DNA from: Verrucomicrobiia bacterium | GTDB taxonomy: Bacteria; Verrucomicrobiota; Verrucomicrobiia; Opitutales; Opitutaceae | Assembly: GCA_011525695.1 (NCBI GenBank) | Contig: WYBX01000026.1 | Location: 1 to 64,000, forward strand | DNA: 64,000 nt | Reading direction: 5' to 3' | In this document: positions 36,331-45,641 of the stretch, piece after piece | Layout of the letters: every line of letters starts with the position of its first letter | Numbering within the stretch: position 1 is the stretch's first letter | Program-made: the position numbers and the translations under genes | The notes under the pieces: model-generated | The model's input: the letters and a program-made list of their open reading frames with translations, nothing else | Database searches by the model: none | Told to the model about the DNA's origin: nothing

Positions 36331-36346
36331 TGGCCGACGCCGTGCA
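36331..36346 (+). promoter_or_regulatory. Possible sigma-54 (-24/-12) promoter before the Ehr-like operon
   Basis: TGGCCGACGCCGTGCA has TGGC and TGCA elements with exactly ten bases between GG and GC, the sigma-54 spacing. It lies in the intergenic region between the activator and the first operon gene. The predicted start site would leave only about four bases before the ATG at 36361, and the A of the -24 box is missing. The call is weak. Confidence 0.35.
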
Positions 36347-36360
36347 ACATGGGCCAGAAC

Positions 36361-36747
36361 ATGTACACAACGGCTATTCTGGATGTGTTGCGCGATGTGA
36401 ACCGGTTAGAGGGTGAGCGTCGTGGGTTGAAGGAGGGGAGCGCTGCCGCGCTGCAGATAGAAAAGCAGGTCGCGGTGGCCCGGACGAAGCTGCCTCACTC
36501 GCTACTCTTCCTCCACGACCGGTTCGCCGCATGCGGTAAGCCCAGCATCGTGCGTCTGGCCGGAGCGAATTGCAGCGCGTGCCATCTGAAGCTGCCCAGC
36601 GGAGAACTCGGCGCACTGCGGGTGGCTGGGCGCTACGGCGTATGCCCCAATTGCAACGCGTTTGTCTGGTCCGGTCCCGCGGCCGTTTCGGAACCGGTGA
36701 CGGTCCAGCCGGCGAAGTCGAATCCGGAGAGGAGCGTCCGCGCCTGA
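36361..36747 (+). CDS. C4 zinc-ribbon protein, first of a tandem pair
   Basis: The 128-residue protein has an N-terminal helical part (residues 1-65, YTTAILDVLRDVNRLEGERRGLKEG) and a C-terminal zinc ribbon with CSACHLKLPSGELGALR and YGVCPNCNAF, i.e. CxxC-x24-CxxC. The layout resembles the CT398-type zinc-ribbon proteins that have a coiled-coil N-terminus and bind nucleic acid or protein. It is the first gene of the plus-strand cluster that leads into the Ehr-like complex. A related protein is encoded right after it. Function in the cluster is unknown; a regulatory or assembly role is inference. Confidence 0.75.
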   Translation: MYTTAILDVLRDVNRLEGERRGLKEGSAAALQIEKQVAVARTKLPHSLLFLHDRFAACGKPSIVRLAGANCSACHLKLPSGELGALRVAGRYGVCPNCNAFVWSGPAAVSEPVTVQPAKSNPERSVRA

Positions 36748-36770
36748 ACCCGACCGAGCCATTCGACGCC

Positions 36771-37139
36771 ATGTATTCGGCCGAGGTTTTGAGCCAACTG
36801 CGCTCGCTGAATTGGTTGGCGGATGAGATCCGCCGCGTGCCGCCTGGCAGCCGGGAGGAAGGGCTGCTGCAGGCCCAGGTCGAATCGGTGCGCGCCCGGC
36901 TTCCCAGTTCAATTCTCGGGCATCATGACCGGCTGGCGCTGGCGGGAAAGCTCAGCACCGTCGAAGTGCAGGACGGTTCATGCGGTGGCTGTCACAAGAG
37001 ACTCACTCCCGAACTGCTCGCGGATCTGGCCACGCCCGGGCGGTTCGGGGTCTGCCCCAGCTGCGGGCTTTTCCTTTGGTCGGCCGAGGCGCATGCTGCG
37101 GATGTTCAGCCGCCGTCCAACCTCTCCGGTCAACCATGA
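36771..37139 (+). CDS. C4 zinc-ribbon protein, second of a tandem pair
   Basis: This 122-residue protein parallels its upstream neighbour. It has a helical N-terminus (SAEVLSQLRSLNWLADEIRRVPPGSREE), a shared RLPSSILGHHDRLALAGK segment (RTKLPHSLLFLHDRFAACGK in the first protein), and a zinc ribbon CGGCHKRLTPELLADLATPGR then FGVCPSCGLFLW. The two probably arose by duplication. It starts 23 bases after the first gene and ends 97 bases before the HyfB-like gene. The two ribbons may form a heterodimer, but this is only suggested by similarity and adjacency. Confidence 0.75.
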   Translation: MYSAEVLSQLRSLNWLADEIRRVPPGSREEGLLQAQVESVRARLPSSILGHHDRLALAGKLSTVEVQDGSCGGCHKRLTPELLADLATPGRFGVCPSCGLFLWSAEAHAADVQPPSNLSGQP

Positions 37140-37236
37140 TCATCGCGTCCCGGATTCAAGTTGTGCCCGGTGGAGACTGGCGGAGGTCCGCGGGTGGCCC
37201 AACGACCGCCACCGGGAGCGGGTTCGAGCAACCGCG

Positions 37237-39210
37237 ATGGGGGTTCCAGTCTCTCCAGTGATAACGGCCGGCACATTGCTTTTCATTGCCGGGGCCGGAC
37301 TGTTGCTGGCCATGGTGAGCGGACGGGCGGCACCGCGGCTTTGGCTGATGGGAATAGCGGTGGGAACCGGCGCGGCGCTGGCGGCCGCTGTCGGCGTGCT
37401 GGCTGGCTGGGCCGACTGGGACTGGCGCAGCGGTTTCGAGATCGGGGGTGAGCAGCTGCATTTCCGACTCGATGCGATCAGCGCGCTGTTCCTCGCGTTG
37501 CTCGGCGTGGTGGGAGGGCTGGGAGCGGTTTACGCGCAGGAGTACTGGGCCGAAGAGCGCCATCCACGATCGGCTCGTGCGGGACGGCTCGGCTGGGCAG
37601 TGCTGGTGGCGGCAATCGGCCTGGTGCTGGTTTCAGCGAACGGGCTCCACTTCCTCATCGCCTGGGAGGCGTTTACGGTCGCGAGTTATTTTCTGATTAC
37701 GCTGGATCGCCAGCGGCGCGACGTGCGGGCAGCGGGCTGGCTGTATCTCGGGGCGTCACATGTCGCCACGCTCTGCCTGTTCGCCTTCTTTGCGATTCTT
37801 GCGGTGCGCACCGGAAGTTGGGAACTGGGATCGATGCAGGAGCAGGAGGAACTGGCGCCGCTGTTTTGGCTCGCGCTGGCGGCCTTCGGACTCAAGGCGG
37901 GGATGTTTCCGTTGCACATCTGGCTGCCGTCCGCGCACGCGAACGCGCCGAGCCACGTTTCGGCCATGCTGTCGGGGGTGAGCATCAAGCTCGGCATCTA
38001 TGGGCTGGTGCGGTTCAGTGGGTGGCTGCCGGTGCCGGCGGCGGCCGGCTGGGTGATTGCGTTGCTGGGTGTGATCAGTGCGGTGCTGGGGGTTGCGTTT
38101 GCGCTCGGCCAGCACGATCTGAAACGGCTGCTGGCGTATCACAGCGTCGAGAACATCGGGATCATCCTGATCGGAATTGGATTCGCGCTGCTGGCGGTGG
38201 CGCAGGGGCAGGCGGCGTGGGGTCGGATCGCCCTGGCCGGCGGGTTGCTGCACGTCTGGAACCACGGGCTGTTCAAATCGCTCCTCTTCCTCGGCGCCGG
38301 CTCGGTGGTGCATGCGGCCGGCACGCGCGAGATGAGCCGGCTCGGGGGGCTGTGGACCAGGATGCCCTGGACGGCGGGGCTGTTCGCGCTGGGGGCGGCG
38401 GCCATCTCCGGGCTTCCGCCGCTGAACGGGTTTGTCAGCGAATGGCTCGTTTACCTTGGGCTGTTCGACGCGGTGGAGTCCCGGGGCACCGCGGCGCTGG
38501 CGGCGGCCTTTGCGGCCGTGATGCTGGCGGCCACGGGTGCGCTGGCACTGGCCTGTTTCATCAAGGTCTGCGGGGTGGTGTTCCTGGGGACGCCCCGGAG
38601 CGCGGGTGCGGTGCGCGCGCTGGAGGCCGGCCAACGGATGCGCGTGCCCATGATCGTGCTGGCACTCGGGTGTGTCGCGATCGGGCTGGCGCCGGTGCTG
38701 GTCTGGCCGGCGTTGGCGCGGGCGGCGGCGGCCTGGAACCCGGCCTGGGGCAGCCTGGGCATGCCGCCGGCGTTGGGGGCGCTCGGGCGGATCCATGCCG
38801 CCGTGGCGATCCTGGCCGCGGTGGCGGCGGCCTGGCTGTGGGCGCGCACGCGCCGGGCCGGGTTGCGGCGGGGGTTGACGTGGGATTGCGGATACGCCGG
38901 GCCGACGGCGCGGATGCAGTACACGGCCGGGTCGTTCGCCGGCACCCTCACCGAATGGTTTGCCTGGATCCTGCGTCCGCAGCGGCACGAACTCCGGGCC
39001 GTCGCGACGTTTCCGGAGCGGGCCGGGTTCGAGGAGCATACGCCGGAAGTGGTGTTGGAACACGTGATCCAGCCGGCGGGCGGGGTGGTGCTGCAGGTCG
39101 CGAACACCGCGCGTCGGATCCACCATGGCCGGGTGCAGGCCTATCTGCTCTATCTCGTGGCGGGCGTCGTCGGGCTCGGACTCCTGGTATTGCTGGGAGC
39201 CCGGCCATGA
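37237..39210 (+). CDS. HyfB-like antiporter subunit of an Ehr-like complex (copy 1)
   Basis: This 657-residue membrane protein belongs to the Mrp/NuoL-type antiporter-like subunits of the complex I superfamily, closest to HyfB/HycC of formate hydrogenlyase. It has about 14-16 helices. Motifs include FLIAWEAFTVASYFLI, the proton-channel segment LKAGMFPLHIWLPSAHANAPSHVSAMLSGV, LGQHDLKRLLAYHSVENIGII and LLHVWNHGLFKSLLFLGAGSV. The C-terminal LTWDCGYAGPTARMQYT is specific to HyfB-type subunits. It would move protons or sodium across the inner membrane. A second HyfB-like gene lies downstream. The start at 37237 gives the first helix; a longer frame is unsupported. Confidence 0.9.
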   Translation: MGVPVSPVITAGTLLFIAGAGLLLAMVSGRAAPRLWLMGIAVGTGAALAAAVGVLAGWADWDWRSGFEIGGEQLHFRLDAISALFLALLGVVGGLGAVYAQEYWAEERHPRSARAGRLGWAVLVAAIGLVLVSANGLHFLIAWEAFTVASYFLITLDRQRRDVRAAGWLYLGASHVATLCLFAFFAILAVRTGSWELGSMQEQEELAPLFWLALAAFGLKAGMFPLHIWLPSAHANAPSHVSAMLSGVSIKLGIYGLVRFSGWLPVPAAAGWVIALLGVISAVLGVAFALGQHDLKRLLAYHSVENIGIILIGIGFALLAVAQGQAAWGRIALAGGLLHVWNHGLFKSLLFLGAGSVVHAAGTREMSRLGGLWTRMPWTAGLFALGAAAISGLPPLNGFVSEWLVYLGLFDAVESRGTAALAAAFAAVMLAATGALALACFIKVCGVVFLGTPRSAGAVRALEAGQRMRVPMIVLALGCVAIGLAPVLVWPALARAAAAWNPAWGSLGMPPALGALGRIHAAVAILAAVAAAWLWARTRRAGLRRGLTWDCGYAGPTARMQYTAGSFAGTLTEWFAWILRPQRHELRAVATFPERAGFEEHTPEVVLEHVIQPAGGVVLQVANTARRIHHGRVQAYLLYLVAGVVGLGLLVLLGARP

Positions 39211-39244
39211 ATCCGCGCGGGCTCATGTATTTCCTGAAACGACC

Positions 39245-39952
39245 ATGTACCTGAACCTCATCCAGATTGCCGAATCCTTCGGTGTTTCAGAAACGGTGGT
39301 GGAGGATTGGATGCGCAACGAGGGGCTGCCCCACACGCCGGATCGGGGCCGGCTGCTGTTCGACCGGGCGCAGGTGGCCGAGTGGGCGGCGACGCGCGGG
39401 CTCGCCGCCAAGGCCGGGTTTCTCGCCCCGGAAGCGCCGGCCTTTTCCACCGGCTGGAGGATTGAACCGCTGCTGCGGGCCGGCGGCATCTGGCGCGACG
39501 TGCCGGCGGCGGGCGTAATCGGCGTGTTCCAGCAGATCGTCACGCGGCTGCCGGGGGCCACACCGGCGATCCGGCAGCTGCTGGCGCAGCGGTTGCCGGC
39601 GGGCAACAGCGTATCGTTCGCGCCCATCGGCGGGGGCTTCGCGATGCCGCATCTCAGCACCCGCGTCTCGCTGGGACGTGATTCCGGCACGATTGCGCTC
39701 CTGCTGCTCCGCGATCCGCTGGTGGTGAAGGAACCGGTGCCGGATGAACTTCCGATCACGCGGCTGTTCTTCTTCGTGGCGCCGTCGCCCCGGGCACATC
39801 TCGATTTGCTGGGGCGGCTTTGCCGGCTGCTGGCCCGCGGTCCGCTGCGGGAGCTGGTCCTGCAGGCCGCGCCGGACGAGGAGATCCTCCGAGCCGTGGA
39901 TTCGGCGGACCGATCGGGACGGGGTGAAGGGGAAGGGAAGGTGGTAACGTGA
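39245..39952 (+). CDS. HTH (excisionase-type)-PTS EIIA fusion protein, copy 1
   Basis: This 235-residue protein starts with a MerR/excisionase-type helix-turn-helix (LIQIAESFGVSETVVEDWMRNEGLP, then RLLFDRAQVAEWA). Residues about 75-225 are a phosphotransferase EIIA domain of the fructose/PtsN type, with the phospho-site motif GGGFAMPHLSTR (His136) matching the AIPHA core of PtsN, and a later LFFFVAPSPRAHLDLLGRLCRLL. It could sense the PTS phosphorylation state or bind DNA or a complex subunit. The gene sits between two HyfB-like genes; its stop overlaps the GTG of the next gene (39949). A second copy is at 44916. Confidence 0.85.
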   Translation: MYLNLIQIAESFGVSETVVEDWMRNEGLPHTPDRGRLLFDRAQVAEWAATRGLAAKAGFLAPEAPAFSTGWRIEPLLRAGGIWRDVPAAGVIGVFQQIVTRLPGATPAIRQLLAQRLPAGNSVSFAPIGGGFAMPHLSTRVSLGRDSGTIALLLLRDPLVVKEPVPDELPITRLFFFVAPSPRAHLDLLGRLCRLLARGPLRELVLQAAPDEEILRAVDSADRSGRGEGEGKVVT

Positions 39953-41898
39953 GCGTCGGGGCGATGCTGCTGGTGGCGCTGGTCGCATGCGTCGCGGCGA
40001 TTGTGCCGGGGCCGCGTTGGCCGCGGATATGGCTGGCCTGCATGGTGGTCGGAACGGGTTCGATTCTCGCCGCGGCGGTGGCCGTGTTTGCGGGTGCGCC
40101 GGACTGGGAGTGGTGGAGCGCAGTGCGGGTGGGCGGCGAGCGGCTGCACCTCCGGCTCGATGGACTGAGCGCCTGGTTCATGGCGCTCCTCGGGCTGGTC
40201 GGTGGGCTCGGTGCCATCTATGCGCGCGGATACTGGCCGGACGACGCCCATGCCGACTCGGCCGCCCGGGGGCGGCTCTGGTGGGGTGTGATGATCCTGA
40301 GCATGGGTTTCGTGCTGCTGTCGTCGAACGGGCTCCATTTTCTCATCGCCTGGGAGCTTTTCGCGCTCAGCGGATTCTTTCTGATCACGCTCGATCGCCA
40401 GCGGCGCGAGATTCGCGCCGCGGGCTGGCTTTATCTTGCGGCCTCGCACGCCGGCACGCTGTGCCTCTTCGCATTCTTTGCCGCGCTGGCCGGCCGCACC
40501 GGCAGCTGGGAACTCGGCCCGATGCGCGCGCATCCGGAGCTGGGCCCGCTGTTCTGGCTGGCCTTCGCCGGATTTGCGGTGAAGGCGGGATTGTTCCCGC
40601 TGCACATCTGGCTGCCGTCGGCGCACGCAAATGCGCCCAGCCATGTATCGGCGCTGATGTCAGGCGTGGCGATCAAAATGGGAGTCTATGGGCTGATCCG
40701 GTTCAGTGGCTGGCTGCCGACGCCGGCGGCCGTGGGCTGGACGATAACGGGGATAGGCGCCGCGACCGCGCTGCTCGGGATTGCCCTGGCGTTGGCCCAG
40801 AATGACCTGAAGCGGCTGTTGGCCTATTGCTCGGTCGAGAATGTCGGCATCATCGCCGTGGGCCTGGGTGGGGGGCTGCTGGGTGCAGCCGACGGCGATG
40901 CCGGCTGGGGCCGGCTGCTGCTGGCGGGGGCGCTGTTGCACGTTTGGAACCATGGGTTGTTCAAGGCGCTCCTCTTCTTCGCCGCGGGATCGGTGCTGCA
41001 TGCGACGGGCACCCGCGAAATGAGCCGGCTGGGCGGGCTGTGGCGGTCGATGCCATGGACGGCGGTGCTCTTCACGATCGGGGCGATGGCGGTTTCCGGG
41101 CTGCCGCCGCTCAACGGCTTCGTCAGCGAGTGGATGATCTACCTGGGCCTGTTCGACGTCGTGGCGGGCCGGAGCCCGGCGGCATGGGCGGCAATGCCGG
41201 CGGTGCTCATGCTGGCGCTGGCCGGTGCACTGGCGCTGGCCGCGTTCGTGAAGGCCGGCGCCGTGGTGTTCCTGGGTGCGCCGCGGACGCGGGTGGCGGC
41301 GGAGGCGCACGAATGCGGCGGATCGATGCGGGGGGCGATGGTGGTGCTGGCCGCCGGCTGCCTTGCGATCGGCCTGGCTCCGGCGGTGTTCTGGCCGGCG
41401 GCTGGCCGGGCGGTGGCAGCCTGGAATCCCCCCTGGGCCGCCGGAGCCCCGCCGGCACCGCTGCCGACTCTGGGGCTGGCCAATGCAGTGCTGGTGACGC
41501 TGGCGCTGGCCGCCGGCGCCGGGCTGTGGGCCAGCGCCCGGGCCCGTGGGCTGAGGCGATCGCTGACATGGGATTGCGGATACGCAAGTCCCGCAGCCCG
41601 GATGCAGTACACTGGCGGCGCGATGGCGGCGATTGCGGTGGGCTGGTTCGGGTGGATTTTTGGGGCGGAGCGCCGCCAGCGCCGTCCGAGGGGGCCTTTC
41701 CCGGCCGGCGCGCACCGGATCGAGCGGATGCCGGAGGCGGTGCTCGAAAGGCTGATTGGGCCGGTGGCGGGCGCGGTGATGCAGGTGGCGGGGGCGGCCC
41801 GGCAGCTGCAGCACGGCCGGCTGCAGTATTACCTCGTTTACCTGGCCGGCGGACTGACGGCCCTGGGGACCCTGGTTTTGGTGGGGGAAATGAAATGA
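39949..41898 (+). CDS. HyfB-like antiporter subunit of an Ehr-like complex (copy 2)
   Basis: The 649-residue protein is strikingly similar to the copy 1 subunit throughout. It shows FLIAWELFALSGFFLITLDRQRREIRAAGWLYL, VKAGLFPLHIWLPSAHANAPSHVSALMSGV, LAQNDLKRLLAYCSVENVGII and a C-terminal SLTWDCGYASPAARMQYT. It starts with GTG, overlapping the stop of the EIIA fusion gene. Its own stop overlaps the ATG of the HyfC-like gene (41895), giving tight translational coupling. Together with copy 1 and the HyfF-like subunit, the complex would have three antiporter modules. Confidence 0.9.
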   Translation: MSVGAMLLVALVACVAAIVPGPRWPRIWLACMVVGTGSILAAAVAVFAGAPDWEWWSAVRVGGERLHLRLDGLSAWFMALLGLVGGLGAIYARGYWPDDAHADSAARGRLWWGVMILSMGFVLLSSNGLHFLIAWELFALSGFFLITLDRQRREIRAAGWLYLAASHAGTLCLFAFFAALAGRTGSWELGPMRAHPELGPLFWLAFAGFAVKAGLFPLHIWLPSAHANAPSHVSALMSGVAIKMGVYGLIRFSGWLPTPAAVGWTITGIGAATALLGIALALAQNDLKRLLAYCSVENVGIIAVGLGGGLLGAADGDAGWGRLLLAGALLHVWNHGLFKALLFFAAGSVLHATGTREMSRLGGLWRSMPWTAVLFTIGAMAVSGLPPLNGFVSEWMIYLGLFDVVAGRSPAAWAAMPAVLMLALAGALALAAFVKAGAVVFLGAPRTRVAAEAHECGGSMRGAMVVLAAGCLAIGLAPAVFWPAAGRAVAAWNPPWAAGAPPAPLPTLGLANAVLVTLALAAGAGLWASARARGLRRSLTWDCGYASPAARMQYTGGAMAAIAVGWFGWIFGAERRQRRPRGPFPAGAHRIERMPEAVLERLIGPVAGAVMQVAGAARQLQHGRLQYYLVYLAGGLTALGTLVLVGEMK

Positions 41899-42803
41899 GC
41901 ACGCTCCTCGACATCCTGTTGCGGCTGACCCTGTGGATCCTGCTGGCGCCGCTGCTGCCGGGCATCATCAACCAGGTGAAAGCCTGGGTGGCGGGGCGGC
42001 GCGGCCCCCCGGTGCTGCAGCTCTATTACGACCTTTCGAGGCTGTGGCGGAAGAGCGTGGTGATGAGCACGCTCGCCTCCCCCGGTTTTGTGGCCGGGCC
42101 GGCCGTCGCCTGGGTGGCGCTGGTGGGTGCGGCCATCCTGCTGCCGATCGGGCCGTTTGGCGGCGGGCTGAGCTTCAAGGGCGATGTCATCCTCCTCGTG
42201 TACCTCCTGGCCGTCGCCCGGTTCTGCACCACGTGGGCGGCAATGGAAACCGGCTCCGCTTTCGAAGGCATGGGTGCCGCCCGCGAGGTGAGTTATGCCG
42301 TGCTGACGGAAGCGGCGCTGATCACGGCAATCCTGGCCCTGAGCGTCGAGTCCGGCAGCGTGGCACTCGACCGCATGCTTGCGCTTTCAGCGGGAACCGG
42401 CGCGGTGCTGCTGGCGGCCGGGCTTTTCGCGGTCCTGCTCGCGGAAAATTGCCGGGTGCCGTTCGACGACCCCAACACCCACCTGGAGCTGACGATGATT
42501 CACGAGGTCATGGTGCTCGATCACAGTGGACCGCCGCTGGCGGTCATCCTCCATGGCGCGGCGCTGAAGCTGCTGCTGTTCGCCGTGCTCCTCAGCGAAG
42601 CGGTGCTGCCGATGGGCCGGATGTCGCCGCTGGCGGCGACCGCAGCGCTGGTTGGCGCCGTGGGGGCGGTGACGATCGGCGTCGGGCTGGTCGAGTCGCT
42701 CCTTGCGCGCTTTGCGTTCCGGCGGGTGCCGCTGCTCCTCACAATCGCCTTCCTGCTGTGTCTGTTTGCGCTCCTGCTGGCGTGGAAAGGCGGCCCCGCA
42801 TGA
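41895..42803 (+). CDS. HyfC/NuoH-like membrane subunit
   Basis: This 302-residue protein is the NuoH/HyfC-type membrane anchor that links the peripheral arm to the antiporter chain. It has eight helices, with GIINQVKAWVAGRRGPPVLQLYYDLSRLWRK at the cytoplasmic loop, ETGSAFEGMGAAREVSYAVLTEAALI, and the group 4 hydrogenase-type ENCRVPFDDPNTHLELTMIHEVMVLDHSGP. The acidic residues of the last segment are typical of hydrogenase-type and Ehr-type complexes. It overlaps its neighbours on both sides (41895-41898 and 42800-42803). Confidence 0.92.
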   Translation: MSTLLDILLRLTLWILLAPLLPGIINQVKAWVAGRRGPPVLQLYYDLSRLWRKSVVMSTLASPGFVAGPAVAWVALVGAAILLPIGPFGGGLSFKGDVILLVYLLAVARFCTTWAAMETGSAFEGMGAAREVSYAVLTEAALITAILALSVESGSVALDRMLALSAGTGAVLLAAGLFAVLLAENCRVPFDDPNTHLELTMIHEVMVLDHSGPPLAVILHGAALKLLLFAVLLSEAVLPMGRMSPLAATAALVGAVGAVTIGVGLVESLLARFAFRRVPLLLTIAFLLCLFALLLAWKGGPA

Positions 42804-43437
42804 ATTCGACCTTGAACCTGCTGATCGGCCTAGCCATGGGCTTGAACCTGCTGGCGCTCGGCAGCAGCCGGCTGCCTTCGGTGATTCGCGCCATGGCGGT
42901 GCAGGGCGTGGTCCTGGGCATGCTGCCGGTCGTGATCACGCGTGAGTTCCACTGGCCCGTGGCCCTCGTCGCCCTGGTGACGATGGGAGTGAAGGGGTTT
43001 GGCATCCCGGCGCTGCTCCGCCGCGCGATGCGGGCGGCCAACATCGAGCGGGAAATCGAGCCGTTCATCGGGTTCGTGCCCTCGCTGCTGCTGGGCGCGA
43101 TTGGGACCATTGCGGCCGTGGCGGTGGCCCAAAGGTTGCCGCTGCTGCCCGAGCATGCCGGCACGCTCCTGGTGCCGGGCGCCCTCGCGACCATCTTCAC
43201 CGGGTTCGTGCTGCTGGTCGGCCGGGTGAAGGCGATTTCACAGGTCTGCGGCTACCTGATCATGGAGAACGGCATCTATCTCTTCGGAATGCTCCTCCTC
43301 CACTCGACGCCGCTGCTGGTCGAGTCGGGCATCCTGCTGGACCTCACGGTCGGCGTGTTCGTCATCGGCATCATCGTGGATCGCATCCAGCGCGCCTTCG
43401 ACTCGCTCGACACGCGCAAGCTCACCGTCCTTCGCGA

Positions 43438-43441
<4 letters not shown>
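42800..43441 (+). CDS. HyfE/NuoK-like membrane subunit
   Basis: The 213-residue hydrophobic protein has the HyfE layout: five to six helices, beginning LIGLAMGLNLLALGSSRLPSVIRAMAVQGVVLGMLP and ending VGRVKAISQVCGYLIMENGIYLFG then LDLTVGVFVIGIIVDRIQRAFDSLDT. The MENGIY motif (with its Glu) and the DxxVGVF region mark it as the NuoK-like subunit of group 4 hydrogenase-type complexes. Start and stop overlap the genes on both sides, so it is translationally coupled. Confidence 0.9.
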
Positions 43442-44880
<1,439 letters not shown>

Positions 44881-44915
44881 GTGTGCTCCGCCGGAATCCT
44901 CCACCGCCTCACGCC

Positions 44916-45641
44916 ATGCCCTACCGCACCCTCAACGCCGACGAGGTCTCGCGCTACCTGAGCCTCACCCGGGCCGACATCGATCAGCTGGTGAAGGCGG
45001 GGACCATCCCGTTCGAACAGCGCGGAGGTCGCCTGGTGTTCCGCAAGGCCGAGATTGATGCCTGGGCCTCGCAGCGAATCCTGACGCTCAGCGGCCAGCC
45101 GCTGGCGGATTTCCACCGGAATTCATCGCCCCAGGCCCGGATGCCGCGGCCTCACGAGCCCATCCTGCCCGGCCTGCTCCAGCATGAAGGCCTGGCGACG
45201 GAGCTGACGGCGAAGACCAGGGCCTCCGTCGTGCGCGACCTCGCGGCGCTGGCGGATCGGACCGGGCTCGTCTGCGATTTGCCCGGGCTGGTCGCCAGCC
45301 TCCTCGCCCGGGAGGAATTGTGCCCGACGGCGATGCCTGGCGGGGTGGCCTTCCTGCATCCGCGGCAGGTGCAGCCGGACTTGTTCCTCGACTCGTTTCT
45401 CATCTTTGGCCGCACCATACAGCCGATTCATTTTGGAGCGCCGGACGGCCAGCCCACCCGCTTGTTCTTCCTGCTCTGCTGCCAGGACGATCGCCTGCAT
45501 CTGCACACGCTCGCGCGGCTCTGCATGATGATGCAAAAGGCGGATCTTTCGGAAACCCTGCTGAACGCGGCCGACGGCGCCGCCGTGCACGCCGCGCTGT
45601 TGGCGGCGGAGCAGGTCGTCATCCAGGTTCCCGCACGATGA
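44916..45641 (+). CDS. HTH (excisionase-type)-PTS EIIA fusion protein, copy 2
   Basis: This 241-residue protein is built like the copy at 39245. The N-terminal helix-turn-helix (LNADEVSRYLSLTRADIDQLVKAGTIPFE, RLVFRKAEIDAWAS) is followed by an EIIA domain with REELCPTAMPGGVAFLHPR, where His148 aligns with the phospho-His of the fructose/PtsN-type site. The proline usually just before the His is replaced by Leu, so the site is modified but retained. The C-terminal half has LFFLLCCQDDRLHLHTLARLCMMM. It lies between the HyfF-like gene and the large subunit gene, whose ATG overlaps its stop (45638-45641). The domain pair and position mirror the first copy. Confidence 0.85.
   Translation: MPYRTLNADEVSRYLSLTRADIDQLVKAGTIPFEQRGGRLVFRKAEIDAWASQRILTLSGQPLADFHRNSSPQARMPRPHEPILPGLLQHEGLATELTAKTRASVVRDLAALADRTGLVCDLPGLVASLLAREELCPTAMPGGVAFLHPRQVQPDLFLDSFLIFGRTIQPIHFGAPDGQPTRLFFLLCCQDDRLHLHTLARLCMMMQKADLSETLLNAADGAAVHAALLAAEQVVIQVPAR

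Noticed and set aside
37756..39126. 456-residue minus-strand frame antisense to the HyfB-like gene
   Set aside because: Low-complexity His/Arg/Gln-rich sequence antisense to a membrane protein; no start signal or family resemblance.
44916..45641. Second EIIA fusion as an inactive, His-less copy
   Set aside because: First impression from the AMPGG sequence. On alignment, the FLHPR segment places His148 at the active-site position, so it is probably retained.
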